Notes: generated by a model from the sequence alone, not told the origin. Counted from the stretch's first letter, positions 34,154-43,206 are shown. The stretch is DNA of 64,000 nucleotides from UBA2031 sp037189985 (GCA_037189985.1 JBBCJX010000004.1:43331-107330), one strand, 5' to 3'. Translations and numbers: made by a program.

Positions 34154-36088
34154 ATGAATCAGCCGTTCCGTTTTCGACGTGCCCCGCAGGTTATTGCGCT
34201 TGCCGTCGCCTCTCTCGCCCTGCATCAGGTTGCCGACGCATCCGACCTGCGCCAGCGTCTCAACGTACGCCAGGAAGCCAGCGAAATCGTGCTGGGCGAA
34301 ACCATGTACCAGTTCTATCAGGGCAACAGTTTCTCTGCCCTGAACAACATCCTGCTTGCCAAGAACATGGGCCGGCTGGATGAAAGCAACACCACCTCGG
34401 AAATCCTGCTGGGCGACCTGTACACCGTTTTCGGCATGCCCGACGAAGCCGATACGGTGTTTTCACGTGTCATCGCACGCGACATGCGCACCCAGACCCG
34501 CAATATCACCGTTTTCCGCAAGGCTCGCCTGCAATACCAGCAGGGCAATTACTTCGAGGCAGAGCGTGCCCTGAACGTGCCTTTGGATACACATATCAGC
34601 GAGCTTGAAGCCGAACGCCGCATCATGCTCGCCAACGTGCTGATGAGCCGTAACGAGTTCACCGAAGCCCGTAACGTACTGAGCCCCATTCCCCTCGACA
34701 CGCAGTTGGGCGCCTACGCCACCTACAACACCGGTGTAGCGCATTTGCGTGCTGATCGCTCCCCTGAAGGCATCAGCCTCCTGCGGCAGGTCATGAACCT
34801 GCCAGTCAGCGACTCTGAAACCAACGCCCTCAAGGATCGTGCTGCACTCGCTATCGGCTACAACTTCCTGCAACAGCAACAACCCGACCAGGCACGTGAT
34901 GCCTTGGTGAATGTGCGCCTCGAAGGCCCTTTCAGTAACCCTGCACTGCTGGCTTTGGGTTATGCCAATTACGAGCGCAAGGAATACAAGCGCGCCCTGT
35001 CTTTCTGGCTGGAGTTGCTGGCCCGTAATCCCGGCAATCCTGCAGTGCAGGAGGCCATGATCCTGACACCACGTGCCTACGAGGCACTGAATGCCAACCA
35101 GCAAGCCTTCTACGGCTACAAGCTGGCGATCAATAACCTCAATGCACAAATCGCCGCGGTTGACACCATGGCAACGGAAATCAAGAAGCCGGAATGGCTG
35201 GATGCCCTGAGCCCAAGCGCGGATGGCGGCATCAATGCCGATCCCATGAGCGTTCCTGCCTCCGTGATTCCGGCTAATGCCATTGATATCACCATGCTTT
35301 ACGGCTTGTTTGCAGGCCATCCCTTCAATGAAGGCTTCCAGCAATACGAACAGTTGAAGCGGCTGAAAACGCTTTTGGAAAAACGTGGCACGGAGTTGCT
35401 TGCCATGCGGGACATGGCAACAGAACTCGGCAAGCGCCAGTCACGACTTCCTGCAATTTCCAGCCGCGTGGATGCGCTTCAGAACCGCATCACCCAGGTC
35501 GCCGACCGCTGGCCGACTCTGGACAAGCGCGCGCGCCAGGCAGCACGGGACAATCGCGGCAACACCGGTGGCGGTGGCACTGTCAGCATCCAGAACATGG
35601 AGCGCCAGTTCAAGCTGAGCCAGTTTGAAGACAAACTGGCCAAACAGCCAGACAGCCCCGCAAAACGGGCCCTGCAGAATCGCGTGCGCGTCCTCAAGGG
35701 GCTGGTTCTGGTGGATATCGCCGGCAAGGCTCCGCAATCGCAAGAACAGATCTACGCAGACATCGCCAGCAACGAAACCCAACTGCGCCTCACCCAGTTG
35801 CGCATGGAAGCCCTCAAGCAACTGCTGGCCGACAACCAGAAGATTGTGGCTGCCGGAAATGCGGCCAAGATTCGGGAACTGGAAACCCGCCTCGCAGCAA
35901 CGCAGAAATCGCTGGGCAAAGCCCTGGATGAATACCGCGTCTATTTGCGTGCCCTTGCAGAAAACCAGCTCGAAGATACACGTACCCGCATCAACAATGA
36001 CCTTGCCGAGGCCCACCTCAGCATTGCCCGCCTCCAGGATGCCGCCCTGATCCGCGACGATCACCCGGCCGGCTCCTCCGGGAAGTAA
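34154..36088 (+). CDS. exported TPR-rich protein of the ExbBD cluster
   Basis: 644 residues. Signal peptide (IALAVASLALHQVADA), then helical repeats of TPR type over about residues 40-330 (for example YQFYQGNSFSALNNILLAKN, LLGDLYTVFGMPDEADTVF). The second half is a long coiled coil with Gln/Arg/Leu-rich heptads (about residues 400-640). It begins 36 bases after the first gene and ends 2 bases before the next. It probably is a periplasmic scaffold of the envelope machine. It resembles TPR proteins near ExbB/ExbD genes in other gammaproteobacteria. Confidence 0.82.
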   Translation: MNQPFRFRRAPQVIALAVASLALHQVADASDLRQRLNVRQEASEIVLGETMYQFYQGNSFSALNNILLAKNMGRLDESNTTSEILLGDLYTVFGMPDEADTVFSRVIARDMRTQTRNITVFRKARLQYQQGNYFEAERALNVPLDTHISELEAERRIMLANVLMSRNEFTEARNVLSPIPLDTQLGAYATYNTGVAHLRADRSPEGISLLRQVMNLPVSDSETNALKDRAALAIGYNFLQQQQPDQARDALVNVRLEGPFSNPALLALGYANYERKEYKRALSFWLELLARNPGNPAVQEAMILTPRAYEALNANQQAFYGYKLAINNLNAQIAAVDTMATEIKKPEWLDALSPSADGGINADPMSVPASVIPANAIDITMLYGLFAGHPFNEGFQQYEQLKRLKTLLEKRGTELLAMRDMATELGKRQSRLPAISSRVDALQNRITQVADRWPTLDKRARQAARDNRGNTGGGGTVSIQNMERQFKLSQFEDKLAKQPDSPAKRALQNRVRVLKGLVLVDIAGKAPQSQEQIYADIASNETQLRLTQLRMEALKQLLADNQKIVAAGNAAKIRELETRLAATQKSLGKALDEYRVYLRALAENQLEDTRTRINNDLAEAHLSIARLQDAALIRDDHPAGSSGK

Positions 36089-36090
36089 TC

Positions 36091-39084
36091 ATGAAGTCAC
36101 GCATGTCCTCCTCCTGCCGTCCCCTTGCTTTTCGGCTCACTCCCTTGGCCATGGCTGTTGCCCTGCTGGCGGGTTGCTCCATCACTCCGCCGGAGCCGCC
36201 TGCTGCCCCGCTCAGCAACAAGAGCCGTTTCAGTGGAGCCACGCTGGCTGACCTGGAAAACCGCGAAATCCATGTAGAAACCGGGCAACTCGCACCGCAG
36301 TCACCTGAAGAGGTACTGAGCAACTACCAGACGGCACTGGGCCTTTTCCATGATCCCGCCGCACGCCTAGACACGCTGAAGCGCATGGCCGACCTCACCA
36401 TGGAGTCCTCGCAGTTGCGTGACCTTGGCGAGGATGCGTCGCAGGGCCGCCCGACATCAGCCCTGCCACTGGCCTCCGAGGATGCCCTTTACGAGCAGTT
36501 CATGCAGGGCACCTCCAGCTCGCGTGATCGCCAGTCAGTGGCCGCACGCGCAACATCCGCCACCAAAACGACAGCCCAGATCGGCTTTGGCGAAGCTGTC
36601 ACCCTGTACCAGGAAGTCCTGAAGAACGCACAAAACGGCCCTGATCGCGCCGACGCGCTCTACAACCTGGCCAAAGCTTACGACATGAATTCCCAGCGCA
36701 AGGAGTCCGCCGAGACTCTGCGCACACTGGTGGACCAATACCCCGGCAGCCAGCATGCCACTGAAGCCCTCTTTCGCCTGGCGGAATACGAGTTCTCGAT
36801 TGGCCAGTACATGATTGCAGCTGACCACTATGCTGAGGTCGTCAAGGCCGAAGAAAGCAATGCGGACTTCCGTGACCAATCCCTCTACAAGCGTGGCTGG
36901 GCACTCTACAAGGCCTCCGATTACGAAACCGCGCAACCGGTTTTCTTCCAGGTGATGGAAGAGCTGGACCCCAAGGTCAAGAGCACAGACAAATCCGTCA
37001 GCCAGACAGCACTCAAGCTGATGGACGACACGCTCAATATCATCAGCCTGGGCTTCATCCAGCAGAATGGCGCCAAGTCCGTGGATGCCTACTTCAAGAA
37101 GGTCGGTCCCAAGGACTACGAAGCCGACGTTTACATGAACCTCGGCCAGACTTATCTCAGCAAGCGTCTCTATCGCAATGCGGCCGAGACATTCGACTTC
37201 TTCGTCGCCAAGCATCCCTTTGATTCACGCGCACCGGAATTCAGTTCTGCCACCATCCAGGCCTATCAGGATGGCGGCTTCCCGTCCGAAGTGATTCCTG
37301 CCAAGGAAGCCTTCCTCAAGCGTTATGGCTCATCCAGCGAGTTCTGGGCAAAAGCTGACGCCAGGACACGCGAGAACCTCCTGCCGCTCCTGCAGTCGCA
37401 TATCGTCGATCTGGCCAAGTACTGGCATGCCACGGCACAGCAGACCAAAAAAGACGAGGACTACCTCAAGGCCTCCAACTGGTATCGCGAGCATCTGGCC
37501 CTGAACCCGCCGGAATCGGAAGCCATCACGATCAACCAGTTGCTGGCTGAAGCGCTCTTTGCTGCGCGTCATTTCGACGACGCCATCGTCGAGTTCGAAA
37601 AGACGGCCTACAGCTACTCGAACAACCCCAAGGCACAGGAAGCTGCCTATTTCGCCCTGCTCGCCTACAACGAACAGGAAAAAACACTCAAGGGCACACC
37701 CGAGCAGCTGGATGTCTGGTGGGCTCGTCGTGCCGAAAGTACCTACAAGTACGCAGCGCACTTCCCGGGCGACAAGAACACCGCTCTCCTGCTGCAGGGC
37801 CTGACCAACGACCAGATCGCCCGCAAGGATCTGGCGGGCGCCATGAAGTCCGCCAGCACCATCCTGCAATTGCAGCCGCCGGCTTCGGATGCCATCCAGA
37901 AAGAATCCTGGATGGTCGTGGCCGATGGGGAGTTTGACCTCAATCGTCCTGAAGCGGCCGAATTTGCCTACAGCAAAGTCCTGGGCTACCAGGACCTGAC
38001 AGCTGAACAGCGCAAGAAATACCAGGAGCGCCTGACCGCCTCCGTGTACAAGCAGGCCGAGAAGCTCAAGGAAGCCAAGGATGTGGACGGTGCAGTTGCC
38101 GCCTATCTGCGTGCTGCCAGCGTGTCGGCTGATCCCAAGTTCAAGGCCGCTGCCGAATTCGATGCTGCCACCATGTACCTGAATGCCGAGCGCTACGCGG
38201 CCGCCATTCCCATGCTGGTTGCCTTCCGCAGCACCTACCCCGGCAATGAACTGAACGCGACCATTCCGGAAAAGCTGGCCCTGTCTTATGAAAAGACCGG
38301 GCAACTTGATCTGGCCGCTGCCGAATACGAAGGTATCTCGGCCAGCAATGCCAAGGCCAATCCGGAACTGGCACGCGAAGCCCTGTGGACCGCTGCAGAA
38401 ATGTATGACAAGTCCGCCAAGCCGGACGAGTCGGCACGCGTCTACCGCAAGTATGTCGCCAGTTATCCCAAGCCTGCCGACACGCATATGGAAGCGACCT
38501 ATCGCCTCTACACCTACTACGAGAAGCAGGGCAGTGCCGAAAGCCAGAACTGGCTGCGTGAGATTGCCCGTGCCTATGATCGCGCCGGCTCCGAGAACAC
38601 AGCCCGTACCAGCTACCTGGGCGCCATGGCCAAGTTCAAGCTGAACCAGCCCATCTATGACGAGTTTGCAGCCATCAGCCTGCGCCAGCCGCTCAAGCAG
38701 AGCCTGGGCCGCAAGAAGGTGGCCATGCAGAAGGCGCTGGATGCCTATGCCAAGACGGCTGCCATCGGTGTTGCCGAATTCACCACGGCATCCAACTACC
38801 AGATCGCGGAAATCTATCGCAAGTTCGCCGCCGACCTCATGGCCAGCGAGCGCCCCAAGGGCCTGAACGCGCTGGAACTGGAGCAATACAGCATCCTGCT
38901 GGAAGAACAGGCCACGCCCTTCGAAGACAAGGCTCTGGACCTCTACATCGCGAATGCTGAACTGGTCAAACAGAACATCTATGACGACTCCGTGCGCAAG
39001 AGTTTTGATGCGCTCGCCAAGCTCTCACCGGGCCGCTACAACAAGCGCGAGCAGTCGGAACCTTTTGTTGACGTGATTTACTGA
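36091..39084 (+). CDS. large TPR lipoprotein of the ExbBD cluster
   Basis: 997 residues. Lipoprotein signal with lipobox LLAGC (about residue 29), residue +2 Ser, which favours transport to the outer membrane. More than ten TPR-like helical pairs follow along the whole chain (for example ALYNLAKAYDMNSQRKESAE, ALFRLAEYEFSIGQYMIAAD, AYFALLAYNEQEK). The gene starts 2 bases after the previous stop with GGGAAG upstream. By context it is the outer-membrane-side scaffold of the machine. No enzymatic motif is visible. Confidence 0.85.
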   Translation: MKSRMSSSCRPLAFRLTPLAMAVALLAGCSITPPEPPAAPLSNKSRFSGATLADLENREIHVETGQLAPQSPEEVLSNYQTALGLFHDPAARLDTLKRMADLTMESSQLRDLGEDASQGRPTSALPLASEDALYEQFMQGTSSSRDRQSVAARATSATKTTAQIGFGEAVTLYQEVLKNAQNGPDRADALYNLAKAYDMNSQRKESAETLRTLVDQYPGSQHATEALFRLAEYEFSIGQYMIAADHYAEVVKAEESNADFRDQSLYKRGWALYKASDYETAQPVFFQVMEELDPKVKSTDKSVSQTALKLMDDTLNIISLGFIQQNGAKSVDAYFKKVGPKDYEADVYMNLGQTYLSKRLYRNAAETFDFFVAKHPFDSRAPEFSSATIQAYQDGGFPSEVIPAKEAFLKRYGSSSEFWAKADARTRENLLPLLQSHIVDLAKYWHATAQQTKKDEDYLKASNWYREHLALNPPESEAITINQLLAEALFAARHFDDAIVEFEKTAYSYSNNPKAQEAAYFALLAYNEQEKTLKGTPEQLDVWWARRAESTYKYAAHFPGDKNTALLLQGLTNDQIARKDLAGAMKSASTILQLQPPASDAIQKESWMVVADGEFDLNRPEAAEFAYSKVLGYQDLTAEQRKKYQERLTASVYKQAEKLKEAKDVDGAVAAYLRAASVSADPKFKAAAEFDAATMYLNAERYAAAIPMLVAFRSTYPGNELNATIPEKLALSYEKTGQLDLAAAEYEGISASNAKANPELAREALWTAAEMYDKSAKPDESARVYRKYVASYPKPADTHMEATYRLYTYYEKQGSAESQNWLREIARAYDRAGSENTARTSYLGAMAKFKLNQPIYDEFAAISLRQPLKQSLGRKKVAMQKALDAYAKTAAIGVAEFTTASNYQIAEIYRKFAADLMASERPKGLNALELEQYSILLEEQATPFEDKALDLYIANAELVKQNIYDDSVRKSFDALAKLSPGRYNKREQSEPFVDVIY

Positions 39085-39098
39085 GGCGGCGCCAGACG

Positions 39099-39962
39099 AT
39101 GAGCATCAAACACACTTTCGCACTCGGCGCACTCGTGACAGCACTGGCCCTGTTGCCGGGCTGTGCCTCGTCACCCAAACCTGCTGCACAGCCTTCATTG
39201 CCCGGCGATGACACTACAGCAGAAAGCCACGAGCCCGACCTCGTTGACCAGCTTCGCCAACGCATGGCGAGCGGCCCCCTGCAGCGCCAGGAAAAGCCGG
39301 ACGAACGCCAGCCACTGGAAGCCACTGCCGATACGTCACGCGCACCAACAGTGACAATAGATGCAGCAAAGCAACAGGCAGCCATGGCAGTGGGCGCGGA
39401 CTATGCCAAGGCTCTCGCCCTGATGAGTGCCGGCAAGGACGACGATGCCTTTGCCCAGTTGGGAAAAATATCGGAGAAGGCCCCTCAGTTTTCCGGCCCG
39501 CTGGTCAACCAGGCCCTGATCCTTAACAAACAGCAGAAATTTGCCGAAGCCCAGGCCTTGCTGGAAAAGGCCCTGACGCTGAACTCACGCAATCCTTTTG
39601 CCAGCAACCAGCTCGGTATCGCCTTGCGCGGCCAGGGCAAGTTTGCCGATGCCAAAGCGTCCTACCAGACGGCGCTGGCCGCTGATCCCAACTACGCCAA
39701 GGCCCATTTCAATCTGGGGGTTCTTGCCGACCTCTATCTGCAGGACCTGCCCCTCGCGCTCCAGCACTACCAGCGCTACCAGTCCCTGCAAAGCAAGCCC
39801 GATGCCGCCGTGACTAACTGGATTGTCGACCTGCAAAAGCGCACGGGAACCTATCAGCCCCCCGCTGCTCCTGCTCCCCTGCCTCCTGCTGAAGAGCCTG
39901 ATGAAAATCAGGACGCAGAAGCCGCTGACAGCGAAGCTGCCACTCAGGAAGCAAAACCATGA
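39099..39962 (+). CDS. TPR lipoprotein of the ExbBD cluster
   Basis: 287 residues. Lipobox LLPGC (about residue 24) with Ala-Ser after the Cys. A disordered Pro/Gln-rich linker (about 30-90) leads to three TPR units (about residues 95-235; FSGPLVNQALILNKQQKFAE, NPFASNQLGIALRGQGKFAD, YAKAHFNLGVLADLYLQ), then an acidic Pro/Glu tail. The stop overlaps the start of the next gene by four bases, so translation is coupled. The layout resembles TPR lipoproteins used as assembly factors for envelope complexes, such as GltE-like proteins in Myxococcus; that comparison is inference. Confidence 0.83.
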   Translation: MSIKHTFALGALVTALALLPGCASSPKPAAQPSLPGDDTTAESHEPDLVDQLRQRMASGPLQRQEKPDERQPLEATADTSRAPTVTIDAAKQQAAMAVGADYAKALALMSAGKDDDAFAQLGKISEKAPQFSGPLVNQALILNKQQKFAEAQALLEKALTLNSRNPFASNQLGIALRGQGKFADAKASYQTALAADPNYAKAHFNLGVLADLYLQDLPLALQHYQRYQSLQSKPDAAVTNWIVDLQKRTGTYQPPAAPAPLPPAEEPDENQDAEAADSEAATQEAKP

Positions 39963-40249
39963 GCATCATGAAATCTGTGCATGCGGTCACCCTTGTGTTG
40001 CTGGCAGGGAGCGTAGCATCCGGAGTGGTTCTGGCCGCTGACGGAGCGTCAGATCCTTCTACGCAAACCGACATCATCGGCAGCAAAGAGGCGCCCAGCG
40101 TGTTCAACATCGTGCCCTGGAAGGACAAGGGCGTGGTGATTCCAAAGAAAGCGGTGAATACATCCATCCTGAGGGAAACGCTGCAGCCCTTGGACCGTGA
40201 TGTGCTACGTCGTGAAGTACAATTGCAACAAAGCCTGGCACAAGAGTAA
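39959..40249 (+). CDS. small exported protein of the ExbBD cluster
   Basis: 96 residues. Signal peptide (VTLVLLAGSVASGVVLAA), then a 65-residue mature part with FNIVPWKDKGVVIPKKA and a charged C-terminal helix (LDRDVLRREVQLQQSLAQE). Starts inside the ATGA overlap with the TPR lipoprotein. I do not recognise its family. Its position suggests a small periplasmic subunit or adaptor. A hairpin follows before the ExbB gene. Confidence 0.72.
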   Translation: MSIMKSVHAVTLVLLAGSVASGVVLAADGASDPSTQTDIIGSKEAPSVFNIVPWKDKGVVIPKKAVNTSILRETLQPLDRDVLRREVQLQQSLAQE

Positions 40250-40296
40250 CAACAACACAGGAGATGGCGCTTTTCGCGTCTTTCCAATTTTTTCAA

Positions 40297-40321
40297 CCAG
40301 CCCGGTGGGCTGGCTGTTTTT
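40297..40321 (+). terminator. hairpin inside the cluster (attenuator-like)
   Basis: CCAGCCC (40297-40303), 3-base loop, GGGCTGG (40307-40313), then CTGTTTTT. It separates the TPR genes from the motor genes by a partial stop of transcription. A second promoter downstream was not identified. Confidence 0.55.
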
Positions 40322-40355
40322 AACATGGGTCAATCCCTAATCAGGAGATATCTAG

Positions 40356-41006
40356 ATGAATGTTTTTCAGCAGTTTGCATCGTTCATGCAGGTGGGTGGT
40401 TTCTGGATGTATCCCATCCTCATCGTCCTGCTCTCCGGCATTGCCATCATCGTCGAGCGCTTCCTCTACCTCAGCAAGGTAGAAAAAGTGAACAAGGAAA
40501 TCTGGGCCAGCACTTTCCCCCTCGTGACCAAGGGCCAGCTCAAGGCTGCACTGGACAAGGTGAAGGGCTCTGACTCCGCTCTTGGCGTCATGCTCACCAA
40601 CGGCATCACCCGCAGCCTGACGGCCCGCCGCCAGGATGAAGTGGAACTGGCTCTGGAAGAAGCACTGGTGGAATCGCTGCCCCGCCTGGAAAAGCGTACG
40701 CACTACCTCTCCACGCTGGCCAACGTCGCTACCCTGCTCGGTCTGCTCGGTACCATCGTCGGTCTGATCCACGCCTTCACCGCCGTTGCCAGCGCTGACC
40801 CTGCCGAAAAAGCCAACATGCTGTCTGCCGCCGTGGGCGAAGCCATGAACTGTACCGCTTTCGGTCTGACCGCTGCCATTCCGCTCTTGGTGGCCTACTC
40901 CATGCTGCAGTCCAAGACCAGCGCTGCCGTGGAAAGCCTGGAAGCTGCTTCCATCAAGTTCCTGAATGCCATCCGCCAGTTGGGCGCACAGCAGAACCAG
41001 TCGTAA
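40356..41006 (+). CDS. MotA/TolQ/ExbB-type proton channel protein
   Basis: 216 residues with three membrane helices: FWMYPILIVLLSGIAIIVER at the N-terminus and two in the C-terminal half. NVATLLGLLGTIVGLIHAF and GEAMNCTAFGLTAAIPLLVA keep the Thr and Glu positions of the ExbB proton path. It has GGAG upstream and begins 106 bases after the preceding gene. It differs from the exbB at 6.6-7.4 kb and pairs with the next two ExbD genes. It is probably the stator-like channel of the envelope machine. Confidence 0.92.
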   Translation: MNVFQQFASFMQVGGFWMYPILIVLLSGIAIIVERFLYLSKVEKVNKEIWASTFPLVTKGQLKAALDKVKGSDSALGVMLTNGITRSLTARRQDEVELALEEALVESLPRLEKRTHYLSTLANVATLLGLLGTIVGLIHAFTAVASADPAEKANMLSAAVGEAMNCTAFGLTAAIPLLVAYSMLQSKTSAAVESLEAASIKFLNAIRQLGAQQNQS

Positions 41007-41043
41007 GCGTTTGCCTCATCCACGCTTTAAGGAGTAATCCATC

Positions 41044-41547
41044 ATGAGGCGCCGTAAATCGCGCGAGATGGAAGCCGATCTGGACATGACCACCTTCATC
41101 AATCTGATGGTGGTGCTGCTCGCCTTCCTTCTTGTTACCTCTGCTTTTACAGAACTGTCGCAGTTGCAGGTCAACTTGCCGTCCGCCGGTGGCGGCGCAG
41201 GTGGTGATCAGGCCCGCAAGCCGCTGGTGCTGGAAGTGGCCATCTACAAGGACCAGTTCATCGTGGCTGATCGCCAGTCCGGTCCGCTCAAGGTCATTCC
41301 TGCCAATGAAAAGGGCCAGGACTTCAAGGCACTAAACGATTTCCTGGTAACGATCAAGAGCTCATACCCTTCGATCACGGAAATCACCCTGCTGCTGCAG
41401 CCTGAAACCGACTACGACACGCTCATCCACACCATGGATACCGTGCGTTACCGCCCCAACCTCGTGAACAACACTTGGGTCAAGGCATCGCTGTTCCCGG
41501 ACATCGGTATTGGTGATGCGCCTGCGCACCCGGGAGGCAAGTCATGA
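41044..41547 (+). CDS. ExbD-family protein lacking the proton-carrying Asp
   Basis: 167 residues. A single membrane helix near the N-terminus reads DMTTFINLMVVLLAFLLVTS; aligned with ordinary ExbD (TPFIDVMLVLL) the catalytic Asp is Asn20 (codon AAT at 41101-41103), and the preceding Pro is Thr17. The periplasmic domain (QLQVNLPSAGG, then about residues 58-160) is of ExbD type but longer. Overlaps the next ExbD by four bases. Such a subunit cannot take part in proton relay at this residue, so it may act as a structural half of an ExbD heterodimer. Confidence 0.87.
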   Translation: MRRRKSREMEADLDMTTFINLMVVLLAFLLVTSAFTELSQLQVNLPSAGGGAGGDQARKPLVLEVAIYKDQFIVADRQSGPLKVIPANEKGQDFKALNDFLVTIKSSYPSITEITLLLQPETDYDTLIHTMDTVRYRPNLVNNTWVKASLFPDIGIGDAPAHPGGKS

Positions 41548-42047
41548 GTACGGCACGCGTAAACCGCATGGCGCGGCGTCATCGCCACGGCAAGCCGCCA
41601 ACAATCCTGCTCACGCCGCTGATCGACATCCTCACCGTGCTCGTGTTCTTCCTGCTGGTGAACTCGCAGAACGTGACAAACATTCCGGACAGCCAGCAGC
41701 TCGACCTGCCAAAGTCGACTGCCGAAACACGTGCGGAAGAAACCGTGCTGACGGTGATGGTCAACCAGAAGAGCATTGTCGTGCAGGGCGTCAAAGTGGC
41801 AGACACCCCGTCGGCCATGCAGATCCAGGGCGACATCATTCCCGAACTGGCCAAGGAACTCAGCTATCGCGCGGCCAAGACCTCGCCCAAGCTGAACGCC
41901 GAAGGCATTCCGGAACGTGAAATCCTGATCCTGGGCGACAAGAGCATCTCCTACTCGCTGCTGCGCAAGGTCATGGCCACTTCCAGTGCCAGTGACTACA
42001 GCAAGATTTCCTTTGCCGTGCTGCGTACGAAGGAGGGATCACGATGA
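41544..42047 (+). CDS. ExbD-family protein with intact Asp
   Basis: 167 residues. A basic N-terminus (RMARRHRHGK) precedes a helix TILLTPLIDILTVLVFFLLV that keeps the TPLID motif; Asp28 is encoded by GAC at 41625-41627. The periplasmic domain has the ExbD topology (LDLPKSTAETRAEET, ILILGDKSISYSLLRKVM). It is linked by ATGA overlaps to both neighbours. Together with the preceding gene it gives one ExbB with two different ExbD proteins, as in AglQ/AglR/AglS of Myxococcus. Confidence 0.9.
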   Translation: MSTARVNRMARRHRHGKPPTILLTPLIDILTVLVFFLLVNSQNVTNIPDSQQLDLPKSTAETRAEETVLTVMVNQKSIVVQGVKVADTPSAMQIQGDIIPELAKELSYRAAKTSPKLNAEGIPEREILILGDKSISYSLLRKVMATSSASDYSKISFAVLRTKEGSR

Positions 42048-43078
42048 GCGATACCGCGATCTTCGTCAGTCCCATACTGCCGTGGGATCCATTGCCGGGC
42101 GAAAGCAAGCGCCTGCGCATTCTCATGGCCATCATGCTCATACTGGCCCTGCTGGTCTGGATCATCGTGCCGCGGATTGAAATTCCGCAGGTAGAGCGAG
42201 CCCAGGCCGAGGCCGTGCCTGAGAGCCTGGCCAAGGCTGTCTTCGAGCAACGCGAGGTTCCTCCACCACCCAAGCCCGTCAAGGAAGAAAAGGTGGACGA
42301 GAACCTGCTCAAGCCGGTTGAGGCCGCCAAGCCGACGACGGCTGACACAGCACCGAAGCCGGTGGTGACCGACCTGCAGCGCAGCGCCGCCAAGGCGCGT
42401 GCCAGCAAGGCCATGCAGGATGCCGGCTTCGACAGCTTGGCCAGTCTGCGTGACATGGACGTGTCCGCCATGGCGGCTCCCCGTACGACCGGTCTTCCCG
42501 GCCAGACAGGCAGCGGCACCGGTGGCAGTGGCCTGATCACCAGCACGGAAGAGGCCGGCACCAGCCGTAACCTCCTGACTTCCCGTGCCGGCTCCGGCTC
42601 CGGCGGCCTTGCGGCAGCCGGCTACTCGGGTCAGGTCAGCTCGGGCTTCGGCGGTGGCAAAGCCGGTGGCAAGGGCAGTGCCGGGGCACTGGGTGCTGCG
42701 GGTGGCGGTGCAGGCTTGCAGACCGTACAAAGCGGTATCGATACCTCTGCCACCAACGTTAATGCCCGCGTCGGCAAAGACGGCAAGTCACGCCGTACTT
42801 CGGAGGACATCCGCAAGACCTTCGATACCTACGGTGGCCGCCTCAACAACCTCTACCAGCGCGCACTGCGCGATGACCCCACCATGCAGGGTACGGTACG
42901 TCTCAAGCTGACCGTGGCTCCCAATGGCTCGGTCACCAGCGTGGCGGTTGCCAGCACCCAGCTCAACAACAGCGAGCTTGAGGCCAGGATTCTGGCCGTG
43001 GTGAAGAGCTTCGACTTTGGTGCCTACGACGTGGAAATCTGGTCCGGAGTTCATGATCTGAACTTCTTCCCGAACTGA
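42044..43078 (+). CDS. TonB-like protein with AgmX/PglI-type C-terminus
   Basis: 344 residues. A cytoplasmic start of about 25 residues leads to one membrane helix (ILMAIMLILALLVWIIVP), then a Pro/Lys/Glu spacer (EVPPPPKPVKEEK). A long Gly/Ser-rich linker follows (about residues 140-240), and a C-terminal domain with YGGRLNNLYQRALRDDPTMQ, GTVRLKLTVAPNGSV and ILAVVKSFDFGAYD. This is the TonB-like AgmX/PglI C-terminal module. It overlaps the second ExbD by four bases. By analogy it passes the force of ExbB-ExbD to a partner across the periplasm. Confidence 0.87.
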   Translation: MSDTAIFVSPILPWDPLPGESKRLRILMAIMLILALLVWIIVPRIEIPQVERAQAEAVPESLAKAVFEQREVPPPPKPVKEEKVDENLLKPVEAAKPTTADTAPKPVVTDLQRSAAKARASKAMQDAGFDSLASLRDMDVSAMAAPRTTGLPGQTGSGTGGSGLITSTEEAGTSRNLLTSRAGSGSGGLAAAGYSGQVSSGFGGGKAGGKGSAGALGAAGGGAGLQTVQSGIDTSATNVNARVGKDGKSRRTSEDIRKTFDTYGGRLNNLYQRALRDDPTMQGTVRLKLTVAPNGSVTSVAVASTQLNNSELEARILAVVKSFDFGAYDVEIWSGVHDLNFFPN

Positions 43079-43098
43079 CGTCACCACTGGCAACACGG

Positions 43099-43129
43099 AA
43101 AAAGGCGCGCTTACCCCGCGCCTTTTTTT
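43099..43129 (+). terminator. terminator of the TPR/ExbBD cluster
   Basis: AAAGGCGCG (43101-43109) pairs with CGCGCCTTT, followed by a run of seven Ts. It ends the nine-gene transcript. Confidence 0.85.
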
Positions 43130-43206
43130 GTGCCCGCCTTGTGGCAACCCCGAGCCGCCAGCACCCTTCCCCCACTGCTACAATGCGCGCCCTGCCAGAG
43201 GCCCGC

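Noticed and set aside
37330..38886. 518-codon open frame antisense to the large TPR lipoprotein
   Set aside because: Shadow of GC-rich codons; the plus-strand frame has signal, lipobox and TPR repeats.
40356..42047. ExbB/ExbD genes as part of a Zorya-type phage-defence system
   Set aside because: Zorya needs ZorAB with ZorC/D/E; the neighbours are exported TPR proteins and a TonB-like protein, with no helicase or nuclease in the cluster.
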